64,000 nucleotides of DNA, taken from positions 1,488,001 to 1,552,000 of the forward strand of contig NZ_CP095482.1 in assembly GCF_023028225.1 (NCBI RefSeq), read 5' to 3'. The stretch comes from Halorientalis litorea. GTDB taxonomy: Archaea > Halobacteriota > Halobacteria > Halobacteriales > Haloarculaceae. Under the pieces are notes generated by a model. The model worked only from the letters and a program-made list of their open reading frames with translations. It was not told the origin of the DNA and made no database searches. Positions 43,163 through 52,607 of this stretch are shown here, piece by piece. Positions within the stretch are counted from its first letter, which is position 1; each line of letters opens with the position of its first letter. Made by a program: the position numbers and the translations under genes.

Positions 43163-44017
43163 TCAATTCCCCATGAACGCCGCGAGCAGGTCGTTGAACC
43201 GCTCCGGCCGCTCCCGTGGGGGCCAGTGCCCGCACTCTTCGAGGACGTGGAGTTCGCTCTCGGGAAGTCGGTCCGCGGCCCGCCGCGACCACGCCGCCGG
43301 CAGGAGCGAGTCGTCGTCGCCGTGGACCAACAGCGTCGGTGCCGAGAGGTCCGCGAGGTCACCGAGGTAGCACGACCGGAACCCGAACAGCCCGAACTCG
43401 CTTCGCTGCCACCGATTGAGTGCCCGCCTGCACCCGGGGTCCTGTAACACCTCGTGGACCTCCGAGACGAACGCCTCGGGGGTGCGGGTCGTGTACCCGC
43501 GAAGCGTCTGCTCGACGGTGCGTTCGTTGGTCCCCATCGCCGACCAGACGAGTTGCCCCATCCCGGGCGTCCGCAGTGCCGTCGCCGCCATCGGCCGCCA
43601 CGCCGCGTCCGTCCCCAACCCGTAACTGTCGACCAAGGCCAACCGGTCCACGTCGTTCTCGAGTGCGTACCCGAGCGCGATACAGCCGCCCATCGAGATA
43701 CCCGCGAGACTCGGGCACTCGAGGTCCAACGCCGCGACCAGCGCGTCGAGTATCTCGATGTAGTAGTCGGTCGTGTACGCCACGTCCGGCTTCTCGCTCT
43801 CGCCGTGGCCCGGCATGTCCGGCGCGATGACCCGGTGAGTCGCCGCGAGTTCGGGGATAGCGTGTTTCCACGAGATGCCAGCGGCGTCGAGACCGACACC
43901 GTGTAACAACACGAGCGGCGGCCCCGACCCGGCCGCCAGATAGCGGACCGTGGTCGACCCGTCCCGCCGCCCGGTCTCTACCTCGACCGTGTTCGACTGA
44001 CTCTGCGTGGCTTCCAT
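43163..44017 (-). CDS. Alpha/beta hydrolase
   Basis: 284 residues. Nucleophile elbow LAGISMGGCIALGYAL (Ser), oxyanion region VLLHGVGLDAAGISWKHAIP, acid in VHGDDDSLLP, and catalytic His in LEECGHWPPRERPERFN. Typical small-molecule esterase or C-C hydrolase of the MhpC type. No signal peptide. It neighbours the PHA cluster but has no lipase-box or linker expected of a PHA depolymerase, so a link to PHA is not supported. Confidence 0.88.
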   Translation of the reverse strand: MEATQSQSNTVEVETGRRDGSTTVRYLAAGSGPPLVLLHGVGLDAAGISWKHAIPELAATHRVIAPDMPGHGESEKPDVAYTTDYYIEILDALVAALDLECPSLAGISMGGCIALGYALENDVDRLALVDSYGLGTDAAWRPMAATALRTPGMGQLVWSAMGTNERTVEQTLRGYTTRTPEAFVSEVHEVLQDPGCRRALNRWQRSEFGLFGFRSCYLGDLADLSAPTLLVHGDDDSLLPAAWSRRAADRLPESELHVLEECGHWPPRERPERFNDLLAAFMGN

Positions 44018-44065
44018 TCGCCAGCTCTAGGCGGGCCGCGTGTATGGGTGTTCGGAACCGCACCC

Positions 44066-44554
44066 TCACCGCTCGACGACCAACAGGGCGACCCGTTCGC
44101 GGACGAGCGTCGGCAGGTCCGCCGCCGTCGCCGCTAATTCACGTTCGGACACGTCGAAGAACGCCCGGACCAGCGTCTCGTCGTAGTCCCCGAGCGTCTC
44201 CGCCGGGTCGAGCAGGTCCGCGACGGCCGCCGCCGCACCCGCCTCGTCCCGCCCGTGGACGACGACGGCGACCGGACACTCGCCCGCCGAGACGCCCATC
44301 TCCAGTGCCCGGGAAATCTGCCGACGGCCCGCGGCGTACAGCAGTATCTCGACGCCCGGGTCGTCGGCGATGGCCGCACCGCGCTCTCGCTCGCGCTCCG
44401 CGAGTTCGACGGCCCGTTCGAGGTGTGCCCGGTCCACGACGTAGCGGGCGTCGAACGCCTGCACGACACAGCCGTGGTCGTCCCCGATAGTCCCGAGTCG
44501 CTCGACGAACCCGGCCACGTCCTCGACTGTCGCCAGCCCCTCGACGACCCGCAT
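44066..44554 (-). CDS. cgi121: KEOPS complex subunit Cgi121
   Basis: 162 residues. Begins [20 protein letters not shown]; central segment CVVQAFDARYVVDRAHLERA and EILLYAAGRRQISRALEMGV match the Cgi121 fold, the fifth subunit of KEOPS that binds tRNA during t6A modification at position 37. The start codon shares its first base with the end of the hel308 stop (overlap at 44554), and haloarchaea often keep this gene pair together. Confidence 0.9.
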   Translation of the reverse strand: MRVVEGLATVEDVAGFVERLGTIGDDHGCVVQAFDARYVVDRAHLERAVELAERERERGAAIADDPGVEILLYAAGRRQISRALEMGVSAGECPVAVVVHGRDEAGAAAAVADLLDPAETLGDYDETLVRAFFDVSERELAATAADLPTLVRERVALLVVER

Positions 44555-46857
44555 CAGAAATCACCGAGGCTCGATTGGTCCTCACTGTCGGCCGTCCCGG
44601 CGGGACCCTCCGCCGCGTCGCTCCCGGCCGCCGTGTCCTCGACGCCCGCCACGTCAGCCGGGTCGATTCCGTCCATCGAAGGGTCCTGCCGCCCGGCGTT
44701 TTCGAGTACGTTCTCGGCCGTCTTCTCGCGGCCCCGGAGCGCGCCCAACACGACGGCCTTGTCGGCTTCCCGGAGGTCCGCGCGGGTGCGGATGCCCGCG
44801 TCGTAGAGCCGCCGGGCACGCTTGCGCCCGACGCCCCGGACACCGGCGAGGTCGACCAGTTCCGCCCGGACGCCGTGTTCGACCCGCGTGCGCGCCTCGC
44901 GGATGGCGGGCACGCAGTCGAGTCCGAGTTCGCCCGCCAGCGACTCGGCCGCACCCAGCAACCACTGGGCCGTCTCGACTTTCCCGCGGATGTCGCCCGG
45001 GCCGACGCCGTAGCGGTCGGTTATCTCGTCTTCCTCGATTTCGCTGGCCCAGTCTTCGAGCAACCGTGCGGTCTTGAGTGCCGCGAGCCAGTCCTCGAAT
45101 CGCCCCTCCTCGAACTCGCTGAGCATCGCGCCGAGGAAGTCCTCCTCGCGCTCGTAGGCCAGCATCGTGTACTCCTCGTCGTCGCCCGAGCGCAGGTACA
45201 GTTCGTACATGTCCGGCGTGCGCGCGACGAGGTGGTAGAGACCGAGTGCCGACGGCCGGTCGTCGGCGTCCCGCAGGCCGTCGATAATCTCGGCGGCACT
45301 CATCGGGTCCAGATACAGCCGCGAGACGGTGTGGCCGAGGCCGGTGGCCTGTAGTTGGTCGCCGTCGCTCGACCGTTCCGAGGCACTCTGTGCCTCGCGC
45401 GTGAGGAACTCGTTCCGTTCGAGGTACGTCAGCACGTCGTCGGTCACCCCCTCCAACCGGTCGCGCTCGGCGGTCTGTGCGGCGTAGAGCGTCCGTTCGA
45501 GGAACTCCAACAGGCCGCCGCGGGAACTCGCGAAGCCGGAGGCGACGGTGGCGAGCAGGTGGGTCCGCAGGGCGGGTTCGGCGGCCAACTTCGACCGCAC
45601 CGGCTCCGGGTCGGCCCAGACGTACCGCTCGAACAGTTCGTCGAGCTCGTCGTGGTTGTTCGCGAGCAGGACCGCCTCGCCGTACGGGTCCAGCCCCGGC
45701 CGGCCGGCCCGTCCCATCATCTGGTGGACTTCCAGCACCGACAGCGGGGCCATCCCGCCCGTCGACCCGTCGTAGCGTCGCCAGTCCCGGACGACGACGC
45801 GGCGGGAGGGGGTGTTGACGCCCGCCGCGAGCGTCGGCGTCGCACACACCGTCTTGATGAGGCGGTCACGGAACGCGTCCTCGACCAGCGAGCGGTGGTC
45901 GGCGGCCAGCCCCGCGTGGTGGAACGCCGCCCCGTCGGCCACGGCGTCGGCCAAGTCCTCGCTCGTCTCGGTGTCGCTCACGTCGCGGATGTCCGCGGCC
46001 ACCTCGGCCAGTCGTGTCCGCTCTTCCTCGTCGAGCGCGTCCCGCGTCGTCGTCGCCAACCGGCGGGCCGCCGCCTCGGCGTTGCGCCGGGAGTTGACGA
46101 ACACGAGCGTCGACCCGTCGTCCGCGAGCGTGTCCCGGACGACGGCGGCCGTCTCGCTCTCGCCGTCGTGGACCCGCAACTCCTGCTGGCTCCCGTCTTC
46201 GAGGTGGAGTGCCTGCCCGTAGTGGACGCCCTTGCGGAGCTCGATGGGTCGCCACTCCGAGTCCACGAGTTCGGCGTCCAACCAGTCGGCGAGCTCGTCG
46301 GCGTTGCCGATGGTCGCCGACAGTGCTACCGTCTGCAGGCCGGGGTTCAACTGCCGGAGTTTCGCCAGCGTCACTTCGAGCGTCGGGCCGCGCTCCCCGT
46401 CGTCGACCAGATGCACCTCGTCGGTCACGACACAGGAGAGGTCGTCTATCCACGCCGCGTCGTTGCGCACGAGCGAGTCCACCTTCTCGCTCGTGGCGAC
46501 TACGATGTCCGAATCCGACAGCCACTCCCCGCTGGACTCGTAGTTGCCCGTCGAGACGCCCACGTCCACGCCGTAGGACTCGAACGCCTCGAACTCGGCG
46601 GCCTTCTCGCTCGCCAACGCGCGCAAGGGAACGATGTACAGCGCGGTCCCACTCCCCTCGCCGACGTGGGACAGCATCGCCAACTCCGCGACGAGCGTCT
46701 TGCCGCTGGCCGTCGGCACGCTGGCGACGAGGTTCTCGCCCTCGGTGACGCCCGCCGTGACGGCCTCGGCCTGTGGCGGATACAGCGACTCGATGCCGTC
46801 GGCCCGCAGGTAGTCGGGCAACCAGTCGGGCACCCCCGGGATGTCCGCAACGTCCAT
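44554..46857 (-). CDS. hel308: ATP-dependent DNA helicase Hel308
   Basis: 767-residue superfamily 2 3'-5' helicase acting on branched and forked DNA in replication-linked repair. Q-type motif [12 protein letters not shown], Walker A in [21 protein letters not shown] box [13 protein letters not shown], motif [16 protein letters not shown], motif [18 protein letters not shown]. The C-terminus carries the ratchet/winged domains and an HhH ([20 protein letters not shown]), then an acidic tail ending QSSLGDF, possibly a PCNA-interacting type end. Overlaps cgi121 by one base, so expression is coupled. Confidence 0.95.
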   Translation of the reverse strand: MDVADIPGVPDWLPDYLRADGIESLYPPQAEAVTAGVTEGENLVASVPTASGKTLVAELAMLSHVGEGSGTALYIVPLRALASEKAAEFEAFESYGVDVGVSTGNYESSGEWLSDSDIVVATSEKVDSLVRNDAAWIDDLSCVVTDEVHLVDDGERGPTLEVTLAKLRQLNPGLQTVALSATIGNADELADWLDAELVDSEWRPIELRKGVHYGQALHLEDGSQQELRVHDGESETAAVVRDTLADDGSTLVFVNSRRNAEAAARRLATTTRDALDEEERTRLAEVAADIRDVSDTETSEDLADAVADGAAFHHAGLAADHRSLVEDAFRDRLIKTVCATPTLAAGVNTPSRRVVVRDWRRYDGSTGGMAPLSVLEVHQMMGRAGRPGLDPYGEAVLLANNHDELDELFERYVWADPEPVRSKLAAEPALRTHLLATVASGFASSRGGLLEFLERTLYAAQTAERDRLEGVTDDVLTYLERNEFLTREAQSASERSSDGDQLQATGLGHTVSRLYLDPMSAAEIIDGLRDADDRPSALGLYHLVARTPDMYELYLRSGDDEEYTMLAYEREEDFLGAMLSEFEEGRFEDWLAALKTARLLEDWASEIEEDEITDRYGVGPGDIRGKVETAQWLLGAAESLAGELGLDCVPAIREARTRVEHGVRAELVDLAGVRGVGRKRARRLYDAGIRTRADLREADKAVVLGALRGREKTAENVLENAGRQDPSMDGIDPADVAGVEDTAAGSDAAEGPAGTADSEDQSSLGDF

Positions 46858-46968
46858 TACCGCCCCGTTAGCGCGTCCCCCGGTTTAAACTGTCGTGTAG
46901 GGGACGCGGTGTCCGTCCGTGGCCCCGCCTCCCGCCAGTTCTATGGCCGCGACGGTCCAAGCCCGCCT

Positions 46969-47214
46969 ATGCGAATCGAGTACGACCGCGACACCTGCAT
47001 CGGGATGTTCCAGTGTGTCGCCGAGTGGGACGACTTCGAGGAAGACACCGACGCCGGGAAGGCCGTTCTCGCCGACAGCGAGGAACGCGACGACGGCCTG
47101 TTCGTCCGCGAGGTGCCCGACGACGCGGAGATGGACGCCAAGTTCGCCGCCCGTGCTTGCCCCGTCGACGCCATCGCCGTCTACGACGACGACGGCGAGC
47201 AGCTGGTTCCCTGA
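46969..47214 (+). CDS. Small [3Fe-4S]-type ferredoxin
   Basis: 81 residues. Three likely cluster Cys: C10 and C16 (DTCIGMFQCVAEW, C-x5-C) and C64 in RACPVDAIAVY. Only three ligands in the C-x5-C...CP pattern is the arrangement of single [3Fe-4S] ferredoxins such as P450 partners; a fourth Cys is absent (Met13 is where one would expect it). Very acidic. Could serve a P450 or another monooxygenase; partner unknown. Divergent from hel308. Confidence 0.87.
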   Translation: MRIEYDRDTCIGMFQCVAEWDDFEEDTDAGKAVLADSEERDDGLFVREVPDDAEMDAKFAARACPVDAIAVYDDDGEQLVP

Positions 47215-47347
47215 CCGCGGTTTCCCCCCGCAGTCCGTCCACTGCCCGGCTTCACTGAGTGCTACGTAGACCGCTCGAGAGCGTCTTTATTGGACGCACT
47301 CGATTTTGTAACGAATTACTTTATCTACGCGCCCGTTGGTCACGGTG

Positions 47348-48292
47348 ATGTCGGAAAACCGACAGAATCGGAGTGACGAAGCACAGCACGACGAACTACG
47401 CGGTGCGGTTCGCGGCGTCGTCTCGGCGGCCGAGACGGCACCGACGACTGCGGGTATCGCCGAGACGCTCTCGCTGTCGCGGGAGACGACGCGTGATATC
47501 CTCGCGGAACTGGCACAGCGGGGGACGCTACGGAAGCAGGACGACGGCGGCGTGACGCGCTGGCAGGAGACGGCGACCGACGTGCTCCTGAACGAGAGCG
47601 CGAACTCCTACGAGGTGAGCGACCCCGAGACGGGTATCGTCAGCCGTGCGGGCACGCGGCCCGAGGCGTTGCGGCAACTCGCCGACCGACTCGACCAGTA
47701 CGCCGACGGTGAGGCCATCGGGGCACAGATTATGGGCATCGGCGAGGCGGTGCTGAGTCCGGCCTACGTGCAGGGTATCGAGTCGCTCATCGAGGACTAC
47801 GTGGAACCGGACGACAAGCACCTCTACGTGTACGTCCCCGAGGAGGGCATCCGGGAGATTCGTGGGCAGGAACACCTCCACCGCGAACACGAGGTGGGCG
47901 GGTTCGCCGTCACCGGACGGTTCACCCGCGAGGAGTTCGACGCGGCGATTCAGGTCCCGGTCGACCGACTGCTCGCCGAGACGCCCATCGACGACGACGA
48001 CTTCCCGCTGAGCGTGTTCAAACTCGTCGCCATCCATCCCGACTATCAGGGACAGGGTATCGGCATGTCGTTGGTGACGCACGGGATGGCCTACCTCGCG
48101 GAGAACCCCCCGGTCGTCGGGATGCTCTGGGAGCGCGAGAGCGACGCGAACGTGGCGATAGCGGAGCAACACGGGGCCGAGCGACTGGCCGAGTTCGAGA
48201 ACACGTCGCCCTCGAAGTGGCAGTGCCCGGAGTGTGGCTTCGACACGCCCTGCACGTGCAAGAGTGCCTTCTACGGCTGGGGGTTCGAGTGA
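47348..48292 (+). CDS. Fusion of winged HTH, GNAT acetyltransferase and C-terminal zinc motif
   Basis: 314 residues. N-terminal about residues 15-75 form a winged helix (TTAGIAETLSLSRETTRDIL, RGTLRKQDDGGVTRWQ). Residues 150-285 contain a GNAT domain with the acetyl-CoA loop AIHPDYQGQGIGMSLVTHGM (about 229-247). The last 25 residues carry C293, C296, C302 and C304 in QCPECGFDTPCTCKSAFYGW, a compact zinc motif. The ATG at 47348 fits a TTTATC element near 47319. A DNA-binding acetyltransferase is plausible; its substrate is unknown. Its stop is one base from the stop of the converging histidine kinase gene. Confidence 0.8.
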   Translation: MSENRQNRSDEAQHDELRGAVRGVVSAAETAPTTAGIAETLSLSRETTRDILAELAQRGTLRKQDDGGVTRWQETATDVLLNESANSYEVSDPETGIVSRAGTRPEALRQLADRLDQYADGEAIGAQIMGIGEAVLSPAYVQGIESLIEDYVEPDDKHLYVYVPEEGIREIRGQEHLHREHEVGGFAVTGRFTREEFDAAIQVPVDRLLAETPIDDDDFPLSVFKLVAIHPDYQGQGIGMSLVTHGMAYLAENPPVVGMLWERESDANVAIAEQHGAERLAEFENTSPSKWQCPECGFDTPCTCKSAFYGWGFE

Positions 48293-48293
48293 G

Positions 48294-50012
48294 CTAGGGC
48301 CGCTCCCGGTCGGCGTCGCGGTCCGCGTCCGCCGTCTCGAAACTCCGGGTGAACGTCACGCTGACGCGCGTGCCTGAGTCGTCGGCGTCGATGTCGAGGC
48401 TCGCCTCGGAGTTTCGGACGACCCAATCGACCAGCCACAGCCCCAGCCCCGACCCGTGGTTGAGTTGGTCTATCGACCGACTGTAGAACACCTGCCGTTC
48501 CTGCTGGGTGATACCCGGGCCGTCGTCCTCGACGACGAGCCGGACGGCTTCGGCCGCCGTCTCGACGGCGACCCGGACCGACGGCGCGGGCCCCTCGTTG
48601 TGGTCGATGGCGTTCTCGACGAGGCTCCGCACCGCCAGCGTGACCGCCTCGTCGGCACGGACCCACGCTTCCGTCGGGGTCTCGACTTCGATGACGGCCG
48701 TCGGGTACTTCTCCGTCGCCCAGTCGACGGTGTCGCTGACGACAGCCACGAGGTCGATGTCGTAGCGGTCCCTGTCGGCGTCGACCAGCGACTCTATCGC
48801 CCGCGCCGTCTCGGCCGTCTCGATGATGTCGTCCGCGCTGTCGACGACCCGTCGGGCCTTCTCGCGCAGGTCGCCGTCCGTCCTGTGTGCGAGCAGTTCC
48901 CCGTTCATCCGGACGACGTTCAGCTTGTTTCTGATGTCGTGACGCAGGACCCTGCCGAGGACCTCCCGCAGGAGTTCGAGGTCCTCCTCGTGGCGCATCA
49001 GTTCGGTCTGGTCTTTCAGCGCGACGACCCACCCTATCGCGGCCTCTCCCTGCTCGATTGGGGTCTTGCTCACGGTCAGGAACCGCTCGTCGCCCGCGGA
49101 CGAGACTGCGACCGTCCGGTCGGTGACTGGCCCGCCGTGGAGTGCCGATTGGAGCGACGGGAACGGGTCGAGTACCGCTTCGAGGCGTCGGCCGGCGGGG
49201 TCTCCGTCGGTGTCTAACATCACCTGCGCGGCCGGGTTCGCGTCGGTGATGACCATCTCTTCGTCGAGGATGAGGACGCCCTCGTCCATCTCGCGGAGGG
49301 CCGTCCGGCGGGCGATGGGCATCGCTCGCAGCAGGCGGTACCGGAACAGTGCCCACCCCCAGATGCTGACGCCGACGAGGAACCCGACCGGCGTCGGGTT
49401 GAGGTAGTCCGTCGGGAACACGCCGGAGACGAACACGACGGACGTCGCCGCCGGAACGACCCAGCCGACGAGCATCAGTGCCGCCTGTTTCCGGTACAGC
49501 CCCTTGCGGTCGACGAGCGCGACGACGAGGAGGACGAGACTCGTGACGACGAGCAGGTAGCCGTAGCCGGTGTGCAGGAAAAAGCCGATACCGTGGTCCA
49601 ACTGGAGAACGCCGCGCGCGTCGACGAACGTCTCGGGACCCCAGAACAGTCCGTGGAGCGAGTTCGTCCAGAGCAGGAGTTGGACGGCCACGGGCACGAC
49701 GAGTACCGGGGCGATGATTCGGTAGCCGACGTGTGTCCGCCACGTGTACTCGATAGCCATGAACAACATTCCGACGAACGCGACGGTGACGAACACGATG
49801 ACGAGGTTCATGCTCAGCAGCGAGAGCGTGTACCCGTTGAACAGCAACATCAACCCCCAGCAGACGGCCCACCCCGTCGCCCCGGAGAGCGCGAGGACGA
49901 ACCAGCGGCCACCCGGCTGTTCGCGGTGGTCCCAGAGCCGACAAATCAGGTATCCCGTCGGAAGGACTGTGAGCAACAGGAAAGCCGCGTAGAGGTCCGT
50001 GCCAACCAACAC
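48294..50012 (-). CDS. Sensor histidine kinase with N-terminal 7TM domain and PAS
   Basis: 572 residues from the GTG at 50012. Residues 1-228 are seven hydrophobic helices (HisKA_7TM type). Residues about 235-340 form a PAS domain (MDEGVLILDEEMVITDANPA). H358 in VLGRVLRHDIRNKLNVVRMN is the phospho-acceptor, and the HATPase region has N box SLVENAIDHNEG, G1 VEDDGPGITQQE and G2 SGLGLWLVDWVV. TATA-like AATTAAATAG at about 50034-50043 gives leaderless spacing. No cognate regulator is adjacent; the HalX response regulator at 1855 is a distant candidate. Confidence 0.94.
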   Translation of the reverse strand: MLVGTDLYAAFLLLTVLPTGYLICRLWDHREQPGGRWFVLALSGATGWAVCWGLMLLFNGYTLSLLSMNLVIVFVTVAFVGMLFMAIEYTWRTHVGYRIIAPVLVVPVAVQLLLWTNSLHGLFWGPETFVDARGVLQLDHGIGFFLHTGYGYLLVVTSLVLLVVALVDRKGLYRKQAALMLVGWVVPAATSVVFVSGVFPTDYLNPTPVGFLVGVSIWGWALFRYRLLRAMPIARRTALREMDEGVLILDEEMVITDANPAAQVMLDTDGDPAGRRLEAVLDPFPSLQSALHGGPVTDRTVAVSSAGDERFLTVSKTPIEQGEAAIGWVVALKDQTELMRHEEDLELLREVLGRVLRHDIRNKLNVVRMNGELLAHRTDGDLREKARRVVDSADDIIETAETARAIESLVDADRDRYDIDLVAVVSDTVDWATEKYPTAVIEVETPTEAWVRADEAVTLAVRSLVENAIDHNEGPAPSVRVAVETAAEAVRLVVEDDGPGITQQERQVFYSRSIDQLNHGSGLGLWLVDWVVRNSEASLDIDADDSGTRVSVTFTRSFETADADRDADRERP

Positions 50013-50159
50013 ACAGAACTGTTTGTCGCCAGCCTATTTAATTGACCTTCCCGACACGCTTGTCGATACAATTGGGTAACACTTTCGCCGCGGCCGGCAG
50101 TTCGGGCCACCGAGCCAATCCCGAAGACAGAGGGGGACGGAGCGCGTAGCCCGGGTGGA

Positions 50160-51629
50160 ATGTGGTCTCGCGCCGCCGTCCGGGCCGCGCTGATGCGGTT
50201 CCCGGCGATGCTGGCACGGTTGGGGTTGGTCGACCGGGAGCAGGCCTCGGAGGCGTTCGACCTCGCCGTTCCGGTGATGGTCACCGGCGGACTCCGCGTC
50301 CTCCTGCGGGTGGCCGACTTCCTGTTCGTCGGCCTCGCCATCGGTGACACTGCTATCGCCGCGCTGGAGTTCGGCTTCCAGTACTACTTCGTCGGCTTCG
50401 GGCTGGCGTTGGCACTGACCAGCGGGACCATCAGCGTCGTCTCCAGACTTCAGGGGGCCGACCGACCGGCGCGGGCGAACCTCGCCGTCAAGCAGTCGCT
50501 GTGGCTCTCGCTCGCCGTCTCGCTCCCGCTGACGGTGGTGGCGTGGGTCGCCGCCCCCGCGCTCGTCGACGTGCTGACCGACGACCCGCGTACCATCGAC
50601 CTCGGGGCGACGTACCTGCGACTGGTGATGCTCACGCTCGCCTTCCGCTTCTGGAGCATGGTCGCCGCGCGGGCACTCGCCGGGAGCGGTGACACGCGCA
50701 CGCCGATGTACGTCCGTCTCCTGACCCTGCCGACCAACGTCGTCATCAACGCCGTCCTCGTGTTCGGCCTCGGGCCGTTTCCGCGCCTCGGCGTGGCGGG
50801 CGCGGCCATCGGGACGGCCGCCGCCAACGCGCTCGCGGGCGTGGTCTTCTTCGGCCTGCTCGCCTCGGGCCGGTACGCGGTTCGGCTCCCTCTCACGGGA
50901 CCACAACTCGACCTCTCGCTGTGTCGGGAAATCGTTCGCGTCGCGCTCCCGCTCTCGGGTATGCGCCTGCTCCAGACGGTCGCGCGCTTCCCCTTCCTGT
51001 TCGTCCTCGGGGTGCTGGGCACGCCCGTCGTCGCCGCCTACGCCATCGCACGCCGCGTCATGCTCCTCTCGCTGATGCCCGCGTGGGGGTACGCCACCGC
51101 CGCGAGCACGCTCGTCGGACAGGCGGTCGGTGCCGGCGACGACCGCACGGCGACCGCCTACGGGTGGCAGACCGCCCGTATCGCCATCGTCACGCAACTC
51201 CTGTTCGGCGCGGTGCTCGTCGCCGGCGCCCGCCCCATCGCGCTCGCGTTCGGGACCGAGTACCCGGGGCTCGCCGTCTCCTTCATCCGCGTGTTCGGCC
51301 TCGTCATCGTCGGGTTCTCCCTCTCGCGGACGATGCGTGGCAGTCTGCGCGGCGCGGGCGACACGCGTTGGCCGCTGTACGCCCAGTTCGTCGGCTCCTA
51401 CCTGTTCCGCCTGCCCGTCGCCGCCCTCGCGCTCCCGGCCGGGTTCGCAGTCACCGTCGGCGGCGTCTCCGTCGCGCCGGGACTCGGCTGGGGACTCCCG
51501 GCCGTCTACGTCGCCTTGGTCGGCGACTACTACCTCAAAGCGGGCATCAACTCCGCCCGCTTCGCTAGCGGGAAGTGGCAACTGGTCGCGCGCGCGGCCG
51601 GCGTCGGCCCCGACCCCGGCGACGACTGA
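50160..51629 (+). CDS. MATE-family efflux transporter
   Basis: 489 residues, twelve predicted helices in two similar halves. N-half: AFDLAVPVMVTGGLRVLLRV; C-half: REIVRVALPLSGMRLLQTVA. Matches DinF-type multidrug and toxin extrusion proteins exchanging substrates for Na+ or H+. Substrate unknown. Starts at 50160, 147 bases from the histidine kinase start on the other strand. Confidence 0.92.
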   Translation: MWSRAAVRAALMRFPAMLARLGLVDREQASEAFDLAVPVMVTGGLRVLLRVADFLFVGLAIGDTAIAALEFGFQYYFVGFGLALALTSGTISVVSRLQGADRPARANLAVKQSLWLSLAVSLPLTVVAWVAAPALVDVLTDDPRTIDLGATYLRLVMLTLAFRFWSMVAARALAGSGDTRTPMYVRLLTLPTNVVINAVLVFGLGPFPRLGVAGAAIGTAAANALAGVVFFGLLASGRYAVRLPLTGPQLDLSLCREIVRVALPLSGMRLLQTVARFPFLFVLGVLGTPVVAAYAIARRVMLLSLMPAWGYATAASTLVGQAVGAGDDRTATAYGWQTARIAIVTQLLFGAVLVAGARPIALAFGTEYPGLAVSFIRVFGLVIVGFSLSRTMRGSLRGAGDTRWPLYAQFVGSYLFRLPVAALALPAGFAVTVGGVSVAPGLGWGLPAVYVALVGDYYLKAGINSARFASGKWQLVARAAGVGPDPGDD

Positions 51630-51676
51630 CGACGCGAACTGAAGGCTTTAAACCCCTCCTGACGGAACGTGCGGGC

Positions 51677-51766
51677 ATGAGTCAGGCAACGAAAGTCGTC
51701 CTCGTCAGCCTCGCCGTCTTCGGACTGCTCGCCGTCGCACTCCTCGTCAACTCGGCACTAGCCTGA
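51677..51766 (+). CDS. Single-helix membrane peptide, 29 aa
   Basis: ATG at 51677 encodes MSQATKVVLVSLAVFGLLAV then ALLVNSALA, a single membrane helix with a short polar start. The stop TGA overlaps the ATG of the next gene (51766), a strong sign of translation and coupling. The function is unknown; it may assist the adjacent conserved haloarchaeal protein or insert in the membrane alone. Confidence 0.7.
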   Translation: MSQATKVVLVSLAVFGLLAVALLVNSALA

Positions 51767-52575
51767 TGTTCGAGGCGCGTGACCTCTCCGGCGACCTGTC
51801 GGCGGTCCGCACAGCACACGCGCCGGGCGCGCTCGTGGTGGACTGTGCCCGTGACTTCGAGACGCTCGACCCGGCCGTCGCGGAGGAACTCGCGCTCCTC
51901 ACGGACGCACTCGACCCGGCGACCTACCCCGAGTCGTGGCTCCCGGCGGATGCCCCCGACGAACTCCGGCGGTACGCCGGAGACGAGTTCACCGTCGGGA
52001 TGCCCGGCGACGGCGGTGTCGCGTGGACCCGGCAGACCGACCCGCCGACGGTGTTTGTCAAGCCGCGACTGGAGGGGTCCCCCGAGTCGTTCGTCCGCTT
52101 TCTCGTCGCCGAAGCACTACTCGAGGCCGGGTCGGACGTGCCCGAACACTTCCTGCCCTTTTTCGAGTCCCGGTACCGGGAGTTGGCGAGTGCTGTCCCG
52201 CTCGACCCGGCCGGCACCTACCAGCTCGCGGCCGCGCTCACGACGGCCTACACCGGTCTGCACACGCGCGAGACGTTCGTCGACTGGGACGAGGCGTACC
52301 CGGACCTGTTCGCGGCGTGGCTGGACGCGGGCGAACGGCTCGTGCCCCGCCTCACCGACCTGCCGGGCGAGGTGGCGCGCGGGGAGACGGCGTTCCCGGC
52401 GGCGGCCGAACTCGCCTGTAGCGCGGTCAAACACGCCGCCGCTCCCGACGGAACGGACCCGCCGGTCGAACTGCCCGCCCCCTTCGCTGCACTCGATACG
52501 AGTGCCTACCGCGACCACGGGGCCGAGTACGCGGTGACGTGGGCCGAGAAGACGTTCGCGGAACTGGACGAGTGA
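51766..52575 (+). CDS. Conserved haloarchaeal protein, 269 aa
   Basis: Acidic, soluble, mostly helical protein beginning MFEARDLSGDLSAVRTAHAP. No catalytic motif recognised. Internal Trp/Tyr-rich helical pattern (FVDWDEAYPDLFAAWLDAGE, EYAVTWAEKTFAELDE) suggests a helical bundle. I believe it belongs to a haloarchaea-specific uncharacterised family. Translationally coupled to the 29-aa membrane peptide. Confidence 0.68.
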   Translation: MFEARDLSGDLSAVRTAHAPGALVVDCARDFETLDPAVAEELALLTDALDPATYPESWLPADAPDELRRYAGDEFTVGMPGDGGVAWTRQTDPPTVFVKPRLEGSPESFVRFLVAEALLEAGSDVPEHFLPFFESRYRELASAVPLDPAGTYQLAAALTTAYTGLHTRETFVDWDEAYPDLFAAWLDAGERLVPRLTDLPGEVARGETAFPAAAELACSAVKHAAAPDGTDPPVELPAPFAALDTSAYRDHGAEYAVTWAEKTFAELDE

Positions 52576-52607
52576 CTTTTTGACGGGACGGTGCGACTGT
52601 CACGACG

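Noticed and set aside
43163-44017. Alpha/beta hydrolase as a PHA depolymerase
   Set aside because: Small single-domain hydrolase of the C-C hydrolase/esterase type; no depolymerase-specific features, and it is only a neighbour of the PHA cluster.
45355-47214. 619-codon plus-strand frame opposite hel308
   Set aside because: Antisense shadow of hel308; only the last part from 46969 is a real ferredoxin gene.
47281-47297. GCGTC-TTTATTG-GACGC hairpin downstream of the ferredoxin gene
   Set aside because: Five-base arms are close to chance level; it may be a weak terminator but I cannot support it.
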